In this document: positions 44,678 to 53,847 of the stretch, one piece after another
How positions within the stretch are numbered: the first letter of the stretch is position 1
Layout of the letters: each line of letters starts with the position of its first letter
Source: Flavobacterium chryseum
Lineage (GTDB): Bacteria > Bacteroidota > Bacteroidia > Flavobacteriales > Flavobacteriaceae
DNA: 64,000 bases
Assembly: GCF_004362015.1 (NCBI RefSeq)
Contig: NZ_SNWW01000006.1
Location: forward strand, 62,001 to 126,000
Direction of reading: 5' to 3'
Made by a program: the position numbers and the translations under genes
Notes under the pieces: generated by a model
What the model saw: only the letters and a program-made list of their open reading frames with translations
Database searches by the model: none
Told to the model about the DNA's origin: nothing

Positions 44678-45070
44678 TTAATTTTTACCTGTTCCATCAG
44701 TTCCGCCAGTACCACCTGTCCCGTCAGTTCCGGTGCCATTCGTTCCTGTACCGTTTGTTCCTGTACCGTTTGTTCCTGTTCCATTCGTTCCTGTACCGTT
44801 TGTTCTAGTTCCATTTGTTCCAGTGCCATTCGTTCCTGTACCGTTTGTTCCTGTACCGTTTGTTCCAGTTCCATTTGTTCCAGTTCCATTTGTACCGTTA
44901 ACATTTGTAGAATCCATGGATCTTCCTACTGTATCCATAGTTGTCTGAGTCGAATCAGTACCTTCACCGTCCATACCGCCCTGACTTGAACTGGCAGTAG
45001 TATTTTTACAAGAAGATAATAATCCGAGTGCAACAACAACTATTGCGATTTTTGATTTTAATGTTTTCAT
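44678..45070 (-). CDS. Lipoprotein with NGTGT tandem repeats
   Basis: A 130-residue lipoprotein: signal peptide with lipobox LLSSC (C21), a Ser/Thr/Gly linker, then about 12 copies of the pentapeptide TNGTG (one TNGTR), ending in TGGTDGTGKN. The repeats derive from a 15-bp DNA repeat. Mature protein is uncharged and flexible. Possibly a surface or periplasmic spacer. The opposite strand's open frame over the repeats is a by-product. Confidence 0.8.
   Translation of the reverse strand: MKTLKSKIAIVVVALGLLSSCKNTTASSSQGGMDGEGTDSTQTTMDTVGRSMDSTNVNGTNGTGTNGTGTNGTGTNGTGTNGTGTNGTRTNGTGTNGTGTNGTGTNGTGTNGTGTDGTGGTGGTDGTGKN
44733..44905. repeat. 15-bp tandem repeat array within the lipoprotein gene
   Basis: About 11-12 units of a 15-bp sequence of the type TTCCTGTACCGTTTG, with synonymous variants (GTTCCATTCG, GTACCGTTTG). 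Units mostly differ at third positions, so the array is old enough to diverge but still in frame. Copy number is likely to vary between strains. Confidence 0.88.
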
Positions 45071-45703
45071 AATATTAAGTTTTTAATTTGTAATATTTCA
45101 AATGTATCAGCTTCAATAGCCTGATTATTAAATGATTATTCTTATAGTTTATACAATTTCTGATTTAATAAATTTTGAATTAGAATTAAACTAAACCAAT
45201 TATCGATTATGGATTTATTGCTAAGGTTCTTGCGAATTCAGCTTTACACTTTGGGAAAAATTTGTAATCAACACAGATAAAAAAAAATAAACCTGTAGCA
45301 TTTTTATTGCTACAGGTTTACAACTTTAAATAATCAACCAGGGCAGTTATTTTCTGCCTTTCTTATTAGAATTAGAATCTGTATATAGATTCATATCTCT
45401 TATATTCTATTCTTTAAATCTTATCTGTAACAGATTAATAATCATCTATTTAATTAAAGACCAAGATAGCTGCAAGACTATATGCCATTTTATATAATTA
45501 TAAGAAATTCTTACATTTTTAATACTACCATAATGCGTAACATCAAAATAATTAGATACTTAGGTTTTTTTGAAATTCAATCACATATTATATTCTGTAA
45601 TAAAATACTTAAATTCTATAAGACTCTGAGCACCTTGTTTTTTACATTTATTTGATTGTCAACAACACAGACATACAAGTTTAAAAATTAAATATTAATT
45701 ATT
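45071..45703. other. 630-bp gap with an orphan terminator
   Basis: No gene is seen. A perfect hairpin (AAACCTGTAGCA / TGCTACAGGTTT, 45289-45319) lies between divergent genes, with an eight-A run before it, so it best terminates minus-strand transcription. A second small hairpin (GGCAG-TTATTTT-CTGCC, ~45342-45359) follows. A small RNA from the minus strand of 45320-45700 is possible. AATTGTATAA on the minus strand lies ~75 bp upstream of the lipoprotein gene. Confidence 0.45.
45289..45319 (-). terminator. Orphan terminator hairpin
   Basis: 12-bp perfect stem; on the minus strand it is followed by ATTTTTTTT. No gene on that strand ends nearby. Confidence 0.7.
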
Positions 45704-46708
45704 ATGGATGTTAAAAATATAATATCACGTCGCTCCGCACTTACAAGTATGGGAGCAGTAATTGCAACGGCAGCCGTTAATCCTGTCTTAGCGAATGGTT
45801 TTGGAACAGGCGAAATTAAAATTTCAAATGGTGCAGAAGATCCAAAAACAAAATATCCGAGACCGCCATTTAAAGAGCAAAAGCAGCCATGGCCGGGACT
45901 TGTTAGTAAAATGGATCCACGACCTGATCATGGAGAGAAAAGCTATAAAGGCTCCGGACGATTAAAGGGCCGTAAGGCATTGATAACCGGAGGAGATTCC
46001 GGAATGGGAAGAGCCGCTGCTATAGCTTATGCACGAGAAGGTGCTGATGTAGCTATAAATTATTTTCCTACCGAAGAAGAAGATGCCAAAGAAGTAATTC
46101 AGCTCATCAAAGCCGAAGGACGTAAGGCAATTGCAATTCCTGGCGATTTACGCAATGAAGATTTCTGCAAATCACTTGTCGATCAGGCGGCAAAAGCACT
46201 TGGCGGATTAGATATTGTTGTTAATAATGCTGCACGCCAGCAGACTCATGAATCAATATTGGATATTTCGACAGAAGAATTCGACTGGACAATGAAAACG
46301 AATATTTATGCTCCTTTCTGGATTATCAAGGCTGCTCTAGCTTATTTGCAACCCGGTGCTTCAATAATTGGAACCAGTTCTGTACAAGCGTATGCACCAA
46401 CAGAAGATTTATATGATTATGCTCAAACAAAAGCTGCTACAACCAATTATATAAAATCTCTTGCCAAACAGCTTGCTCCCAAAGGCATCAGAGTTAATGG
46501 TGTAGCGCCGGGACCAATCTGGACTCCACTTCAGGTAAGCGGAGGAGCGACGATGGAAAAACTAAAAGAGTTTGGTTCACAAACACCAATGGGAAGACCC
46601 GGACAACCTGCTGAGCTTGCCTCTATTTATGTACAGCTTGCCGCTAATGATGCTAGTTATGCAACTGGACAAATTTATGGTGCCAGCGGCGGTGAAGGTA
46701 ATCCTTAA
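45704..46708 (+). CDS. SDR-family oxidoreductase with Tat-like signal
   Basis: A 334-residue protein. Residues 1-31 contain S-R-R followed by a hydrophobic stretch ending VLANG, a twin-arginine-like signal. The core is a classical SDR: cofactor loop TGGDSGMGRA, NNAA strand, active-site Ser (GTSSVQAY) and Y-x3-K (YAQTKAATT). The linker (YPRPPFKEQKQPWPGL.SKMDP.PDHGE.SYKGSGRL) marks the YghA-type group, often stress induced. An exported NAD(P)-dependent enzyme would need cofactor outside, so the signal may be vestigial. Terminator follows. Confidence 0.92.
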   Translation: MDVKNIISRRSALTSMGAVIATAAVNPVLANGFGTGEIKISNGAEDPKTKYPRPPFKEQKQPWPGLVSKMDPRPDHGEKSYKGSGRLKGRKALITGGDSGMGRAAAIAYAREGADVAINYFPTEEEDAKEVIQLIKAEGRKAIAIPGDLRNEDFCKSLVDQAAKALGGLDIVVNNAARQQTHESILDISTEEFDWTMKTNIYAPFWIIKAALAYLQPGASIIGTSSVQAYAPTEDLYDYAQTKAATTNYIKSLAKQLAPKGIRVNGVAPGPIWTPLQVSGGATMEKLKEFGSQTPMGRPGQPAELASIYVQLAANDASYATGQIYGASGGEGNP

Positions 46709-46748
46709 TTTATTCAATATTTTATTTGGATCAAAGTGAGCAAAAACT

Positions 46749-46783
46749 AAAAAATCCCATTTCAATTTGAAATGGGATTTTTA
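46749..46783 (+). terminator. Terminator of the SDR gene
   Basis: Hairpin AAAATCCCATTTC / GAAATGGGATTTTT, 40 bp after the stop, T-run at the end. Confidence 0.88.
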
Positions 46784-46820
46784 ATTGCATAAATAAAAAC
46801 ACTAAAATAAAAACTTTAAA

Positions 46821-48236
46821 TCATCGTATCAATTTATTAATCATTCCATTAAAGATAAAACCATGAAATGGTAAAACCGAATACCAGTAGAGTTTTCCAG
46901 AAATTCCATTTGGTTTAAATGTAGCGGCCTGATACAATGTGTTGTTTATAATTTTAAATTCCAGCCATGCTTCTCCCGGCAATTTCATCTCGGCATATAA
47001 AATCAGTTTTCCTTCTTTTTTATCGGCATATATTACGCGCCAAAAATCGAGTGCATCTCCTGCATGAATATAATATTTATGAGTTCTTCCGCGTCTGGCT
47101 CCCACTCCTCCAAAAATTTTATCAATAAATCCTCTTAAATCCCAAAGCCAGTCTGCGTAATACCAGCCTGTTTCGCCGCCAATAGACCAAATTTTTTCAA
47201 TAGTAAAATCACTGTCTATAATTTGTCGTTTTCTTCGATCAATAAAACAGTCTTTTTTGGGTACTTTGATATAGTTAGCCAAATTTCCTTTAAACTGACC
47301 GCTTACCAGAGAATCTTTCCAACTTGAAATTACAGCATCATCATTAATCTTTATTAAAGCTCTGTCTAAAGCCTGCTGATAACCAATTGGTGTTATTTCT
47401 AGTATATTGTTAATTCTCGTATCACGGCATATCACTTCTACCTTCATACTGCTAACCAGAGCAGAAGCCAGTTTAAAAGAAGTCGACGTAACAAAATACA
47501 GCCAGTAAGAAGATAATTTAGGAGTCATTACCGGTATCGTATAAATATATCTTTTAAGTCTTTTTGCCTTCGCAAATTCTAACAGCATCTCTTTATAGCT
47601 CAATATATCAGGTCCTCCAATGTCAAAACTTTGATTATACGTTAATGGATTCAGCAGTGATTTAATTAAAAATTCTAAAACATCACTAATGGCAATAGGC
47701 TGGCATTTCGTATTAAGCCATTTCGGGGTAATCATAACGGGCAGTTTATCGACTAAATCACGGATTATTTCAAAAGAGGCACTTCCAGATCCCACAATAA
47801 TTCCTGCTCGTAGCGTGGTGGATGCAACTGCTCCGGTTTTTAAGATTTCTTCGACAGCTTTTCTGGATGATAAATGCTTGGATAGTGATTTGTCATTTAC
47901 AATTCCGCTCAGATAGATAACCTGTTTTGCATTTGTTTTGTTTATTTTTTCTATGAAATAATTTGCCGAAATACTTTCTAATTCATCATAATTGGAAGCA
48001 CCTGACATTGAATGAATCAGATAATATGCAGCATCTATGTCATTGGGAATATTTTCAAGACTTTGCGGATCCAGAAAATCAACTTCGATAATTGTTATAT
48101 TATTTTTAAACTCATCAGAGAAATAAAATCTGCTTTTATCCCTGACACAGCAAATTACCTCATGTCCATGATCTAATAACAAAGGTAAAAGTCTCTTGCC
48201 GATGTAACCTGTTGCACCTGTTAATAGAATTTTCAT
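46821..48236 (-). CDS. NAD(P)H-binding protein with C-terminal DUF2867 domain
   Basis: A 471-residue fusion. Residues 1-~300 form an atypical SDR (start MKILLTGATGYIGKRLLPLL, loop GATGYIG; AYYLIHSMSG; VIYLSGIV). Residues ~320-471 are DUF2867 (SIGGETGWYYADWLWDLRGFIDKIFGGVG.RRGR), then a DALDFWRVI segment. This two-domain form is frequent in bacteria; activity unknown. It follows the SDR gene by 13 bp on the same strand, forming an operon. Confidence 0.88.
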   Translation of the reverse strand: MKILLTGATGYIGKRLLPLLLDHGHEVICCVRDKSRFYFSDEFKNNITIIEVDFLDPQSLENIPNDIDAAYYLIHSMSGASNYDELESISANYFIEKINKTNAKQVIYLSGIVNDKSLSKHLSSRKAVEEILKTGAVASTTLRAGIIVGSGSASFEIIRDLVDKLPVMITPKWLNTKCQPIAISDVLEFLIKSLLNPLTYNQSFDIGGPDILSYKEMLLEFAKAKRLKRYIYTIPVMTPKLSSYWLYFVTSTSFKLASALVSSMKVEVICRDTRINNILEITPIGYQQALDRALIKINDDAVISSWKDSLVSGQFKGNLANYIKVPKKDCFIDRRKRQIIDSDFTIEKIWSIGGETGWYYADWLWDLRGFIDKIFGGVGARRGRTHKYYIHAGDALDFWRVIYADKKEGKLILYAEMKLPGEAWLEFKIINNTLYQAATFKPNGISGKLYWYSVLPFHGFIFNGMINKLIR

Positions 48237-48249
48237 GTTTTATTTCGTT

Positions 48250-48933
48250 TTATAATTTGAAACTTACCAAGCCATAATCCATTTGGAAAATCTGACCCGA
48301 AATTGATGCTGCATCTTCAGAAATCAGATAATTTGCCATGCGGGCCACTTCCTGAGGTTTCAAATAATTTTTCATTGGGTGTCGTTCCATCATATTTTCT
48401 TTCATACGATCGTTTCGTAAAATCGAAGCTGATAACGAAGTTTCTGTTATAGTTGGTGCAATGGCGTTAATCCGTATGCCGGGCGCCAGCTCTGCTCCGA
48501 GTGATTTTACAAGTCCTTCAAGTCCAGCTTTTGCTGTGGCAATACTCGCATGAAAAGGCATTCCCAATTTTGCAGCAACAGTGCTAAATAAAACAATTGA
48601 CGGATGCATCGAAGTTTTTAATGCTGGCAAATAATGCTGAATAACTTTTACAGCGCCAATAACATTGATTTCAAAATCATTCCTGAAATCATCAAGGCTT
48701 AAACTCAAAATAGGTTTCAAATTTATGGATCCCGGACAATAAATCAAAGCATCAATATTTTCTATCTCAGGCAAAGGCTCGGTAAGAACATCAATTGAAA
48801 AATGAACTAAGTTAGGATGTGAAATATCAGGAGGCGTTCTGCTGATATTATAAACTAAGCTGTGTTCTAACTGCTGAAGCAAAATAGCACTTCCGATACC
48901 TTTACTTCCTCCGATAATAACAATTTTATCCAT
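48250..48933 (-). CDS. SDR-family protein lacking the catalytic tyrosine
   Basis: A 227-residue protein with the SDR fold: cofactor loop GGSKGIGSAI, IYCPGSI in place of NNAG, and LFSTVAAKLGMP. The region equivalent to Y-x3-K reads SIATAKAGLEGL: the Lys is there but the Tyr position is Ile. Hence a classical reduction mechanism is doubtful. First gene of the operon with the DUF2867 protein. Confidence 0.87.
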   Translation of the reverse strand: MDKIVIIGGSKGIGSAILLQQLEHSLVYNISRTPPDISHPNLVHFSIDVLTEPLPEIENIDALIYCPGSINLKPILSLSLDDFRNDFEINVIGAVKVIQHYLPALKTSMHPSIVLFSTVAAKLGMPFHASIATAKAGLEGLVKSLGAELAPGIRINAIAPTITETSLSASILRNDRMKENMMERHPMKNYLKPQEVARMANYLISEDAASISGQIFQMDYGLVSFKL

Positions 48934-49214
48934 TTTTATACAATTGAGTTGATATTATTTAAAGCTTTTTGTGGATGATATATACTTGTTAGGCCAAATG
49001 AATACAGATATTCACTACTAATTTTACAACAATCTGCTGTAATTTTAATTGATCAGATCCTTAAATGTTAAAGATAAGGATTGTTTAATAATTTTAAGTA
49101 AAAGTTAAACAAAATAAATTCTTTTTTATTTAAATTAGCGTATAAATCAATTTAAAATAAGGCTAAAAAACGTAAAATATTCAGCCTTAAAACTTTAGCA
49201 AGACTTAAAGAAAA

Positions 49215-49511
49215 ATGGACTTAAAAAAACAAGAAAATAATTTTTCGCTAATTGAGTTAGACCGAATCATTGAGATGGCATGGGAAGACAGAACTCCTTT
49301 TGATGCTATACAATATCAATTTGGTTTATCTGAATCAGATGTGAAAGCATTAATGAAAAAAGAGCTTAAATTTAGCAGTTATAAATTATGGCGGACAAGA
49401 GTTGAAAACTGCAAAACAAAACATTTGCATAAACGAAATCAGGGAATTGATCGTTTTAAATGTAACTTGCAAAGAGCAATTTCCAATAATAAAATATCAA
49501 AAAGGATATAA
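49215..49511 (+). CDS. TIGR03643-family protein
   Basis: A 98-residue basic protein matching the TIGR03643 pattern: LDRIIEMAWEDRTPFDAI, FGLSESDVKALMKKELK.SSYKLWR.RV and TKH..KR. It resembles a helix-turn-helix (GLSESDV..LM) and is typically found near photolyase and DUF2256 genes. Function unknown. Here it stands 45 kb from those genes and 110 bp before a PAS kinase. Confidence 0.83.
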   Translation: MDLKKQENNFSLIELDRIIEMAWEDRTPFDAIQYQFGLSESDVKALMKKELKFSSYKLWRTRVENCKTKHLHKRNQGIDRFKCNLQRAISNNKISKRI

Positions 49512-49620
49512 TATATAATTTAATTACTACATTGGTTGAAATTGTGAAACAATTCGTGAAAGTAATGTAAACATTTACTCAAAAAAAATAATTAGTTTCG
49601 TTCCTAAAAATAAAATCACT

Positions 49621-51132
49621 ATGTACCAAAATCCGAGGCTTTTGAATGATATAGTTGACTCCCTTCCCTTACCTGTTGCAGTGTATGTGGGAAAAAATTT
49701 AAAAGTTGAAATTGCCAATCCTGCCATGATTAAAACATGGGGAAAAGGAGATCAGGTAATTGGAAAAAATTATCTTGACATTGTTCCGGAAATTAAGGAC
49801 CAGCAAATTTTAGATCAGGCTTTGACTGTACTTAATACTGGAATTCCTTTTCATGCCAAAGATCAAAAAGTTGATCTTGTCATTGATGGAATTATGACCG
49901 AACATTACTTTAACTATAGTTTTATTCCTCTTTTTGATGAAGAAGGAAAGGTATACGGCGTACTTAATACAGGAATCGATATTACAGATCTTCATCAGGC
50001 TAAAGATGAGGTAAAAAGCTCGAATGAAAAACTTACTATAGCAATTGATGCTTCTGGTATGGGAACCTATGAAATAGACCTGGCTACCAAAAAAGTTAAA
50101 ACTGCAGGAAATTTTAATGAGATCTTATCTATTGATAAGGAATTGAACAATGATGAACTGATTGCAAAACTGCATCCGGATGATTTGGCTGTACGTGAAA
50201 AAGCACATGAAGATGCTTTAATTACCGGAAATTTAAGCTATAAGACCAGAATTTTAAATGATGAACAATCTGTAAAATGGGTTCAAATTAATGGTAAAAT
50301 CATTAATGACGAAAATGATACTCCAAAAACTATTATTGGTGTTATTCAGGATATTCACGAACAGAGCGCCTTTGAAGAAGAGTTAAGAAAACAGGTTGCC
50401 AATCAAACCGAAGAATTAAAGCGTTCTAATAACGATCTTTTGCAATTTGCCGGTATTGTTAGCCATGATCTTAGAGAACCTGTTCGAAAAATTAAAATTT
50501 TCAATACTCTTTTGAATAATGAAAAAAGAGAAGACTTTTACGATAATTCAAGAAAATACATTTCTAAAATCGATAAGTCTGCCCAAAGGATGGACAGTAT
50601 TATAGAAGGTATTCTTGCTTATTCTACTTTAGACAAAACTATACAGCCTTTTGAGAAAATAGATCTTAATGAAATTGTAGAAAATATTAAAACAGACCTG
50701 GAACTTATTATAAAAGAAAAAGGTGCAATTTTAGTTACTTGCGATCTTCCTGAAATGGAAGGTGCACCAATTTTAATCAACCAGCTTTTTTATAACCTGA
50801 TTCAAAATGCACTGAAATTCTCAAAAGCAGACCAGCCGCCGAGAGTAATTATATCGTGTTCTACCATTGAAGTTAACGGTATCGAAGCAGTACAAATAAT
50901 AATTAAGGATAATGGTATTGGGCTTGATCCTGAGTTTAACGAAAGAATATTTAATGCTTTTGAAAGGCTGCATTCTAAAGATCAATATGAAGGCAACGGT
51001 CTTGGTCTTGCTCTTTGCAAAAAAATCGTAAAAAGACACAACGGTACAATAACTGCTAAAGGCATAAAAGACGATGGAGCTGAATTTACTGTAACATTAC
51101 CTTTAAAACATTCAAACGAAAACATTCTTTAA
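49621..51132 (+). CDS. PAS-domain sensor histidine kinase
   Basis: A 503-residue soluble kinase. Two PAS domains (~10-130 and ~135-255), HisKA with GIVSHDLREPVRKIK, and ATPase with YNLIQNALKFS, DNGIGLDP and GNGLGLAL. The H-box is like that of the kinase at 32032 and of phytochrome-type enzymes that use receiver-only regulators. It has no receiver gene beside it; the unlinked ones at 19590 and 41599 are candidate partners. Confidence 0.93.
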   Translation: MYQNPRLLNDIVDSLPLPVAVYVGKNLKVEIANPAMIKTWGKGDQVIGKNYLDIVPEIKDQQILDQALTVLNTGIPFHAKDQKVDLVIDGIMTEHYFNYSFIPLFDEEGKVYGVLNTGIDITDLHQAKDEVKSSNEKLTIAIDASGMGTYEIDLATKKVKTAGNFNEILSIDKELNNDELIAKLHPDDLAVREKAHEDALITGNLSYKTRILNDEQSVKWVQINGKIINDENDTPKTIIGVIQDIHEQSAFEEELRKQVANQTEELKRSNNDLLQFAGIVSHDLREPVRKIKIFNTLLNNEKREDFYDNSRKYISKIDKSAQRMDSIIEGILAYSTLDKTIQPFEKIDLNEIVENIKTDLELIIKEKGAILVTCDLPEMEGAPILINQLFYNLIQNALKFSKADQPPRVIISCSTIEVNGIEAVQIIIKDNGIGLDPEFNERIFNAFERLHSKDQYEGNGLGLALCKKIVKRHNGTITAKGIKDDGAEFTVTLPLKHSNENIL

Positions 51133-51410
51133 ATTTTAGCATTTGCAGTAATTATACTTTTTACCTTTTTTTTCATACCATAAATTTAAAGCAAGAGATC
51201 TTACGCTCTGAAAGCCCTTTTATGAATTCCATTTGGGGTATTTTTCTATAGTTCGTTATGGCCATTACACCAGAACTACCACTATGAGTTCTGATAGTAT
51301 CACCATCAAACCAAATATAAACAAATGATTAACAAGTACTTAAAAAAAATAAAAAATTAAGGCACGTTTTTTGTTTTAACACTCATAACTAATTAAAAAA
51401 AAGTAAACCC

Positions 51411-51851
51411 ATGAAAAATTTAAAATATGTATTGATCGGAATATTATTCCTTTCTTTTTCTTACTCTCAGGCTCAGGTATCTGTTAATGTAAATGTTGGA
51501 ACTCCTCCTGCATGGGGACCTGCCGGTTACTCAGATGTTCGTTATTATTATCTGCCGGATCTTGAAACCTATTATGACGTAAGCACATCAAATTATGTTT
51601 ATTTGAATAACGGAAGATGGGTAAGAACCAGATCACTACCTGCTGCTTACAGAAACTATGATCTTTACACCGAATATAAAGTGGTACTGAATGATTATAG
51701 AGGAGACAGACCTTATGACAATTTTAAATCACACAAAGTAAAATACGGAAAAGGTTATAAAGGAAAACCTCAAAAAACAATTGGACAAAAACCCGGAAAA
51801 GGAAATAACGGAAACCATAAAGGTCATGGAAATGGCAAAGGAAAACACTAA
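51411..51851 (+). CDS. Exported protein with Gly/Lys/His-rich tail
   Basis: A 146-residue protein with a signal peptide (1-21, ending YSQAQ). The mature part has a Tyr-rich segment (YYYLPDLETYYDVST.NYVYLNNGRW), common in secreted proteins of flavobacteria, and a basic tail of G, K, N and H (~110-146). No catalytic motif. Role unknown; the tail may bind polyanions. Confidence 0.82.
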   Translation: MKNLKYVLIGILFLSFSYSQAQVSVNVNVGTPPAWGPAGYSDVRYYYLPDLETYYDVSTSNYVYLNNGRWVRTRSLPAAYRNYDLYTEYKVVLNDYRGDRPYDNFKSHKVKYGKGYKGKPQKTIGQKPGKGNNGNHKGHGNGKGKH

Positions 51852-51897
51852 ATAAAAGGCTTAAAAACCTTACTAGTTAATAAAGAGCTTAATTGAT

Positions 51898-51941
51898 AAA
51901 AGATAGTAACCGGAAATAATTTTGGTTACTATCTTTTCTTT
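51898..51941. terminator. Bidirectional terminator
   Basis: Hairpin AAAGATAGTAACC / GGTTACTATCTTT (51899-51936) with T-run, between the convergent exported-protein and aldehyde dehydrogenase genes. Confidence 0.88.
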
Positions 51942-51957
51942 TTAAAATAAATAATAC

Positions 51958-53352
51958 TTATAAATATTTACTTTTAAAAACCATTAGCTTTTCTCTTGTC
52001 ATATCATTTATAGTATATGAAATTCCGCCCATTCCCAAGCCTGAAGCATCTCTTCCGCCAAACGGCATCCAGTCTACTCTAAAAGCTGTATTGTCGTTTA
52101 CCATAACAGCAGTCGCGTTTAGATGTTTTACAGCATCCAAAGCAATATCTATATTTTTAGTAAAAACAGCGGCCTGAAAATGTACTTCTAAAGCATTTGC
52201 TTTTTTTATAGCTTCTTGTCTGTCTGTAAAAGGATAAATACAAACCACAGGACCAAAAATCTCATGAGTCGAAACTTTAGAATTTTCTGAAGGATTGAAC
52301 AAAACTGTTGGCTCAAAACAGGTGTCAGAAATTCTTTTTCCACCTGTAATTAATTTAGCGCCTTGTTCAATAGCTTCGTTAACCCATTCCTCTACCCGAT
52401 CAACTTCTTTTGGTGAAATAAGTGCGCCAACATCTGTATTTTCATCAAACGGATTTCCGACAATTAATTTTTGGGTTGCTTCAGAAAACTGTTCGACAAA
52501 ACGGTCTACAATTTCCTGATTCACAAATACTCTCTGAACCGAAACACAAACCTGACCCGCGTGATAAAAACCACCTTTTACCAAATCTGGAATCATTTCG
52601 CTAAAATCGGCATCACTTTCTACAATTACCGGTGCAGCACCGCCATGTTCTAATGCAGCGCGTGTTCCGGGAGCTAATTTACTTTTTAAAGACCAGCCTA
52701 CTTTTGCTGAACCAATAAAAGAAAAAAAATGAATTCTGGAATCTGTAATTAACAATTCAGCCGTTTCATTATCACACAAAACCACTTGCAGCCATCCATC
52801 GGTCAATCCGGCTTCTTTTAAAATAGCTGCCAATGCAAGTCCTGATAATGGAGTACTGCTTGCGGGTTTAAATATAACCGGACAACCAGCGGCAACAGCA
52901 GTAGCGATTTGATGAACGGCTAAATTTAACGGATGATTAAACGCACTTACAGCCGCAACAACGCCAATAGGTTCTTTTGTAGTAAAAGCTATTCTGTTTA
53001 CAGAAGCTTCCGTAAGTCCCATCGGGATTTGTTCTCCTTTTATTTGAGATATATGTTCAGCTGCCAGTTTTACTCCTTTGATGGCTCTAAGTATTTCTGC
53101 TTTCGAATCTTTATAGGGTTTTCCGCCTTCACTAATAGCAATATGAATTAATTCTTCGCTCCTGTCATGCATTATTGAAGCTGCTTTTTCTAATATTTCA
53201 ATTCTTTTAAAAGCAGGAATCCAATTAGATTGATCATTAAATAATTGCTGGGCTGTACTCAATATTTGTTCAATATCATTTTTATTAATCAACGGTAATT
53301 CCTTTACAAGGCTTTGATCGTATGGGAATACTATTTTTGTCGTCTTTTCCAT
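51958..53352 (-). CDS. Aldehyde dehydrogenase family protein
   Basis: A 464-residue NAD(P)-dependent dehydrogenase. The active-site Cys lies in FYHAGQVCVSVQR; the general-base Glu is in ALEHGGAAPV. The cofactor part has GVVAAVSAFNHPLNL and FIGSAKVGW. The C-terminus contains MPFGGRDASGLG. It oxidises aldehydes to acids. Leads a minus-strand set with the ABM monooxygenase upstream. Confidence 0.94.
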   Translation of the reverse strand: MEKTTKIVFPYDQSLVKELPLINKNDIEQILSTAQQLFNDQSNWIPAFKRIEILEKAASIMHDRSEELIHIAISEGGKPYKDSKAEILRAIKGVKLAAEHISQIKGEQIPMGLTEASVNRIAFTTKEPIGVVAAVSAFNHPLNLAVHQIATAVAAGCPVIFKPASSTPLSGLALAAILKEAGLTDGWLQVVLCDNETAELLITDSRIHFFSFIGSAKVGWSLKSKLAPGTRAALEHGGAAPVIVESDADFSEMIPDLVKGGFYHAGQVCVSVQRVFVNQEIVDRFVEQFSEATQKLIVGNPFDENTDVGALISPKEVDRVEEWVNEAIEQGAKLITGGKRISDTCFEPTVLFNPSENSKVSTHEIFGPVVCIYPFTDRQEAIKKANALEVHFQAAVFTKNIDIALDAVKHLNATAVMVNDNTAFRVDWMPFGGRDASGLGMGGISYTINDMTREKLMVFKSKYL

Positions 53353-53480
53353 AAAAGTTTTTTTAATGTGTGAGCTTAAAAAACCAAGCTGATTCTATTA
53401 GATATAAATTCGGATGGTTTGATACTTAAATTTAGTTCAAAATATTGATGATTACAACCTCTTATTCTATAATAGGAAAA

Positions 53481-53786
53481 TTAATAACTTACGGGTGTTG
53501 TTAAAACAATTTCTCTGTTATCTAACAACGGAACAATTTTTCCTAAAACTAAATTTTGAAAATGTAGTGAATTTCGGTGTTCTGCAACTGCAGCTTCGCT
53601 ACTATATCCTTCAAATAATACAATTGTATTTGCATCTGAATTACTTTGGTGAATTTTATAAAACAAATTACCTTTTTCTTTGATGCTTTCTTCTTGTACC
53701 GTTTTCAGCAATTGTAAAACGTTTTCAATCTGACCTTCTTTTACTTTCCATGTTGCAAAAACATGAACTGAATTTTGATTTTCCAT
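53481..53786 (-). CDS. Antibiotic biosynthesis monooxygenase (ABM) domain protein
   Basis: A 101-residue dimeric alpha+beta-barrel protein: VFATWKVKEGQIENVLQLLKTV, GNLFYKIHQS, and FEGYSSEAAVAEHRNSLHFQNL. ABM proteins act as small monooxygenases, quinone or haem-related enzymes, or binders. It lies ~130 bp before the aldehyde dehydrogenase on the same strand. Substrate unknown. Confidence 0.9.
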   Translation of the reverse strand: MENQNSVHVFATWKVKEGQIENVLQLLKTVQEESIKEKGNLFYKIHQSNSDANTIVLFEGYSSEAAVAEHRNSLHFQNLVLGKIVPLLDNREIVLTTPVSY

Positions 53787-53847
53787 TTTGATTTTTTTTA
53801 TGATTTAATATATTTCTTTCATTCTAATAAACCAGTAGCCACAATCT

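Noticed and set aside
44647-44948. Long open frames in both other readings across the NGTGT repeat
   Set aside because: They arise from the 15-bp repeat, which lacks stops in several frames; the signal peptide and lipobox identify the true frame.
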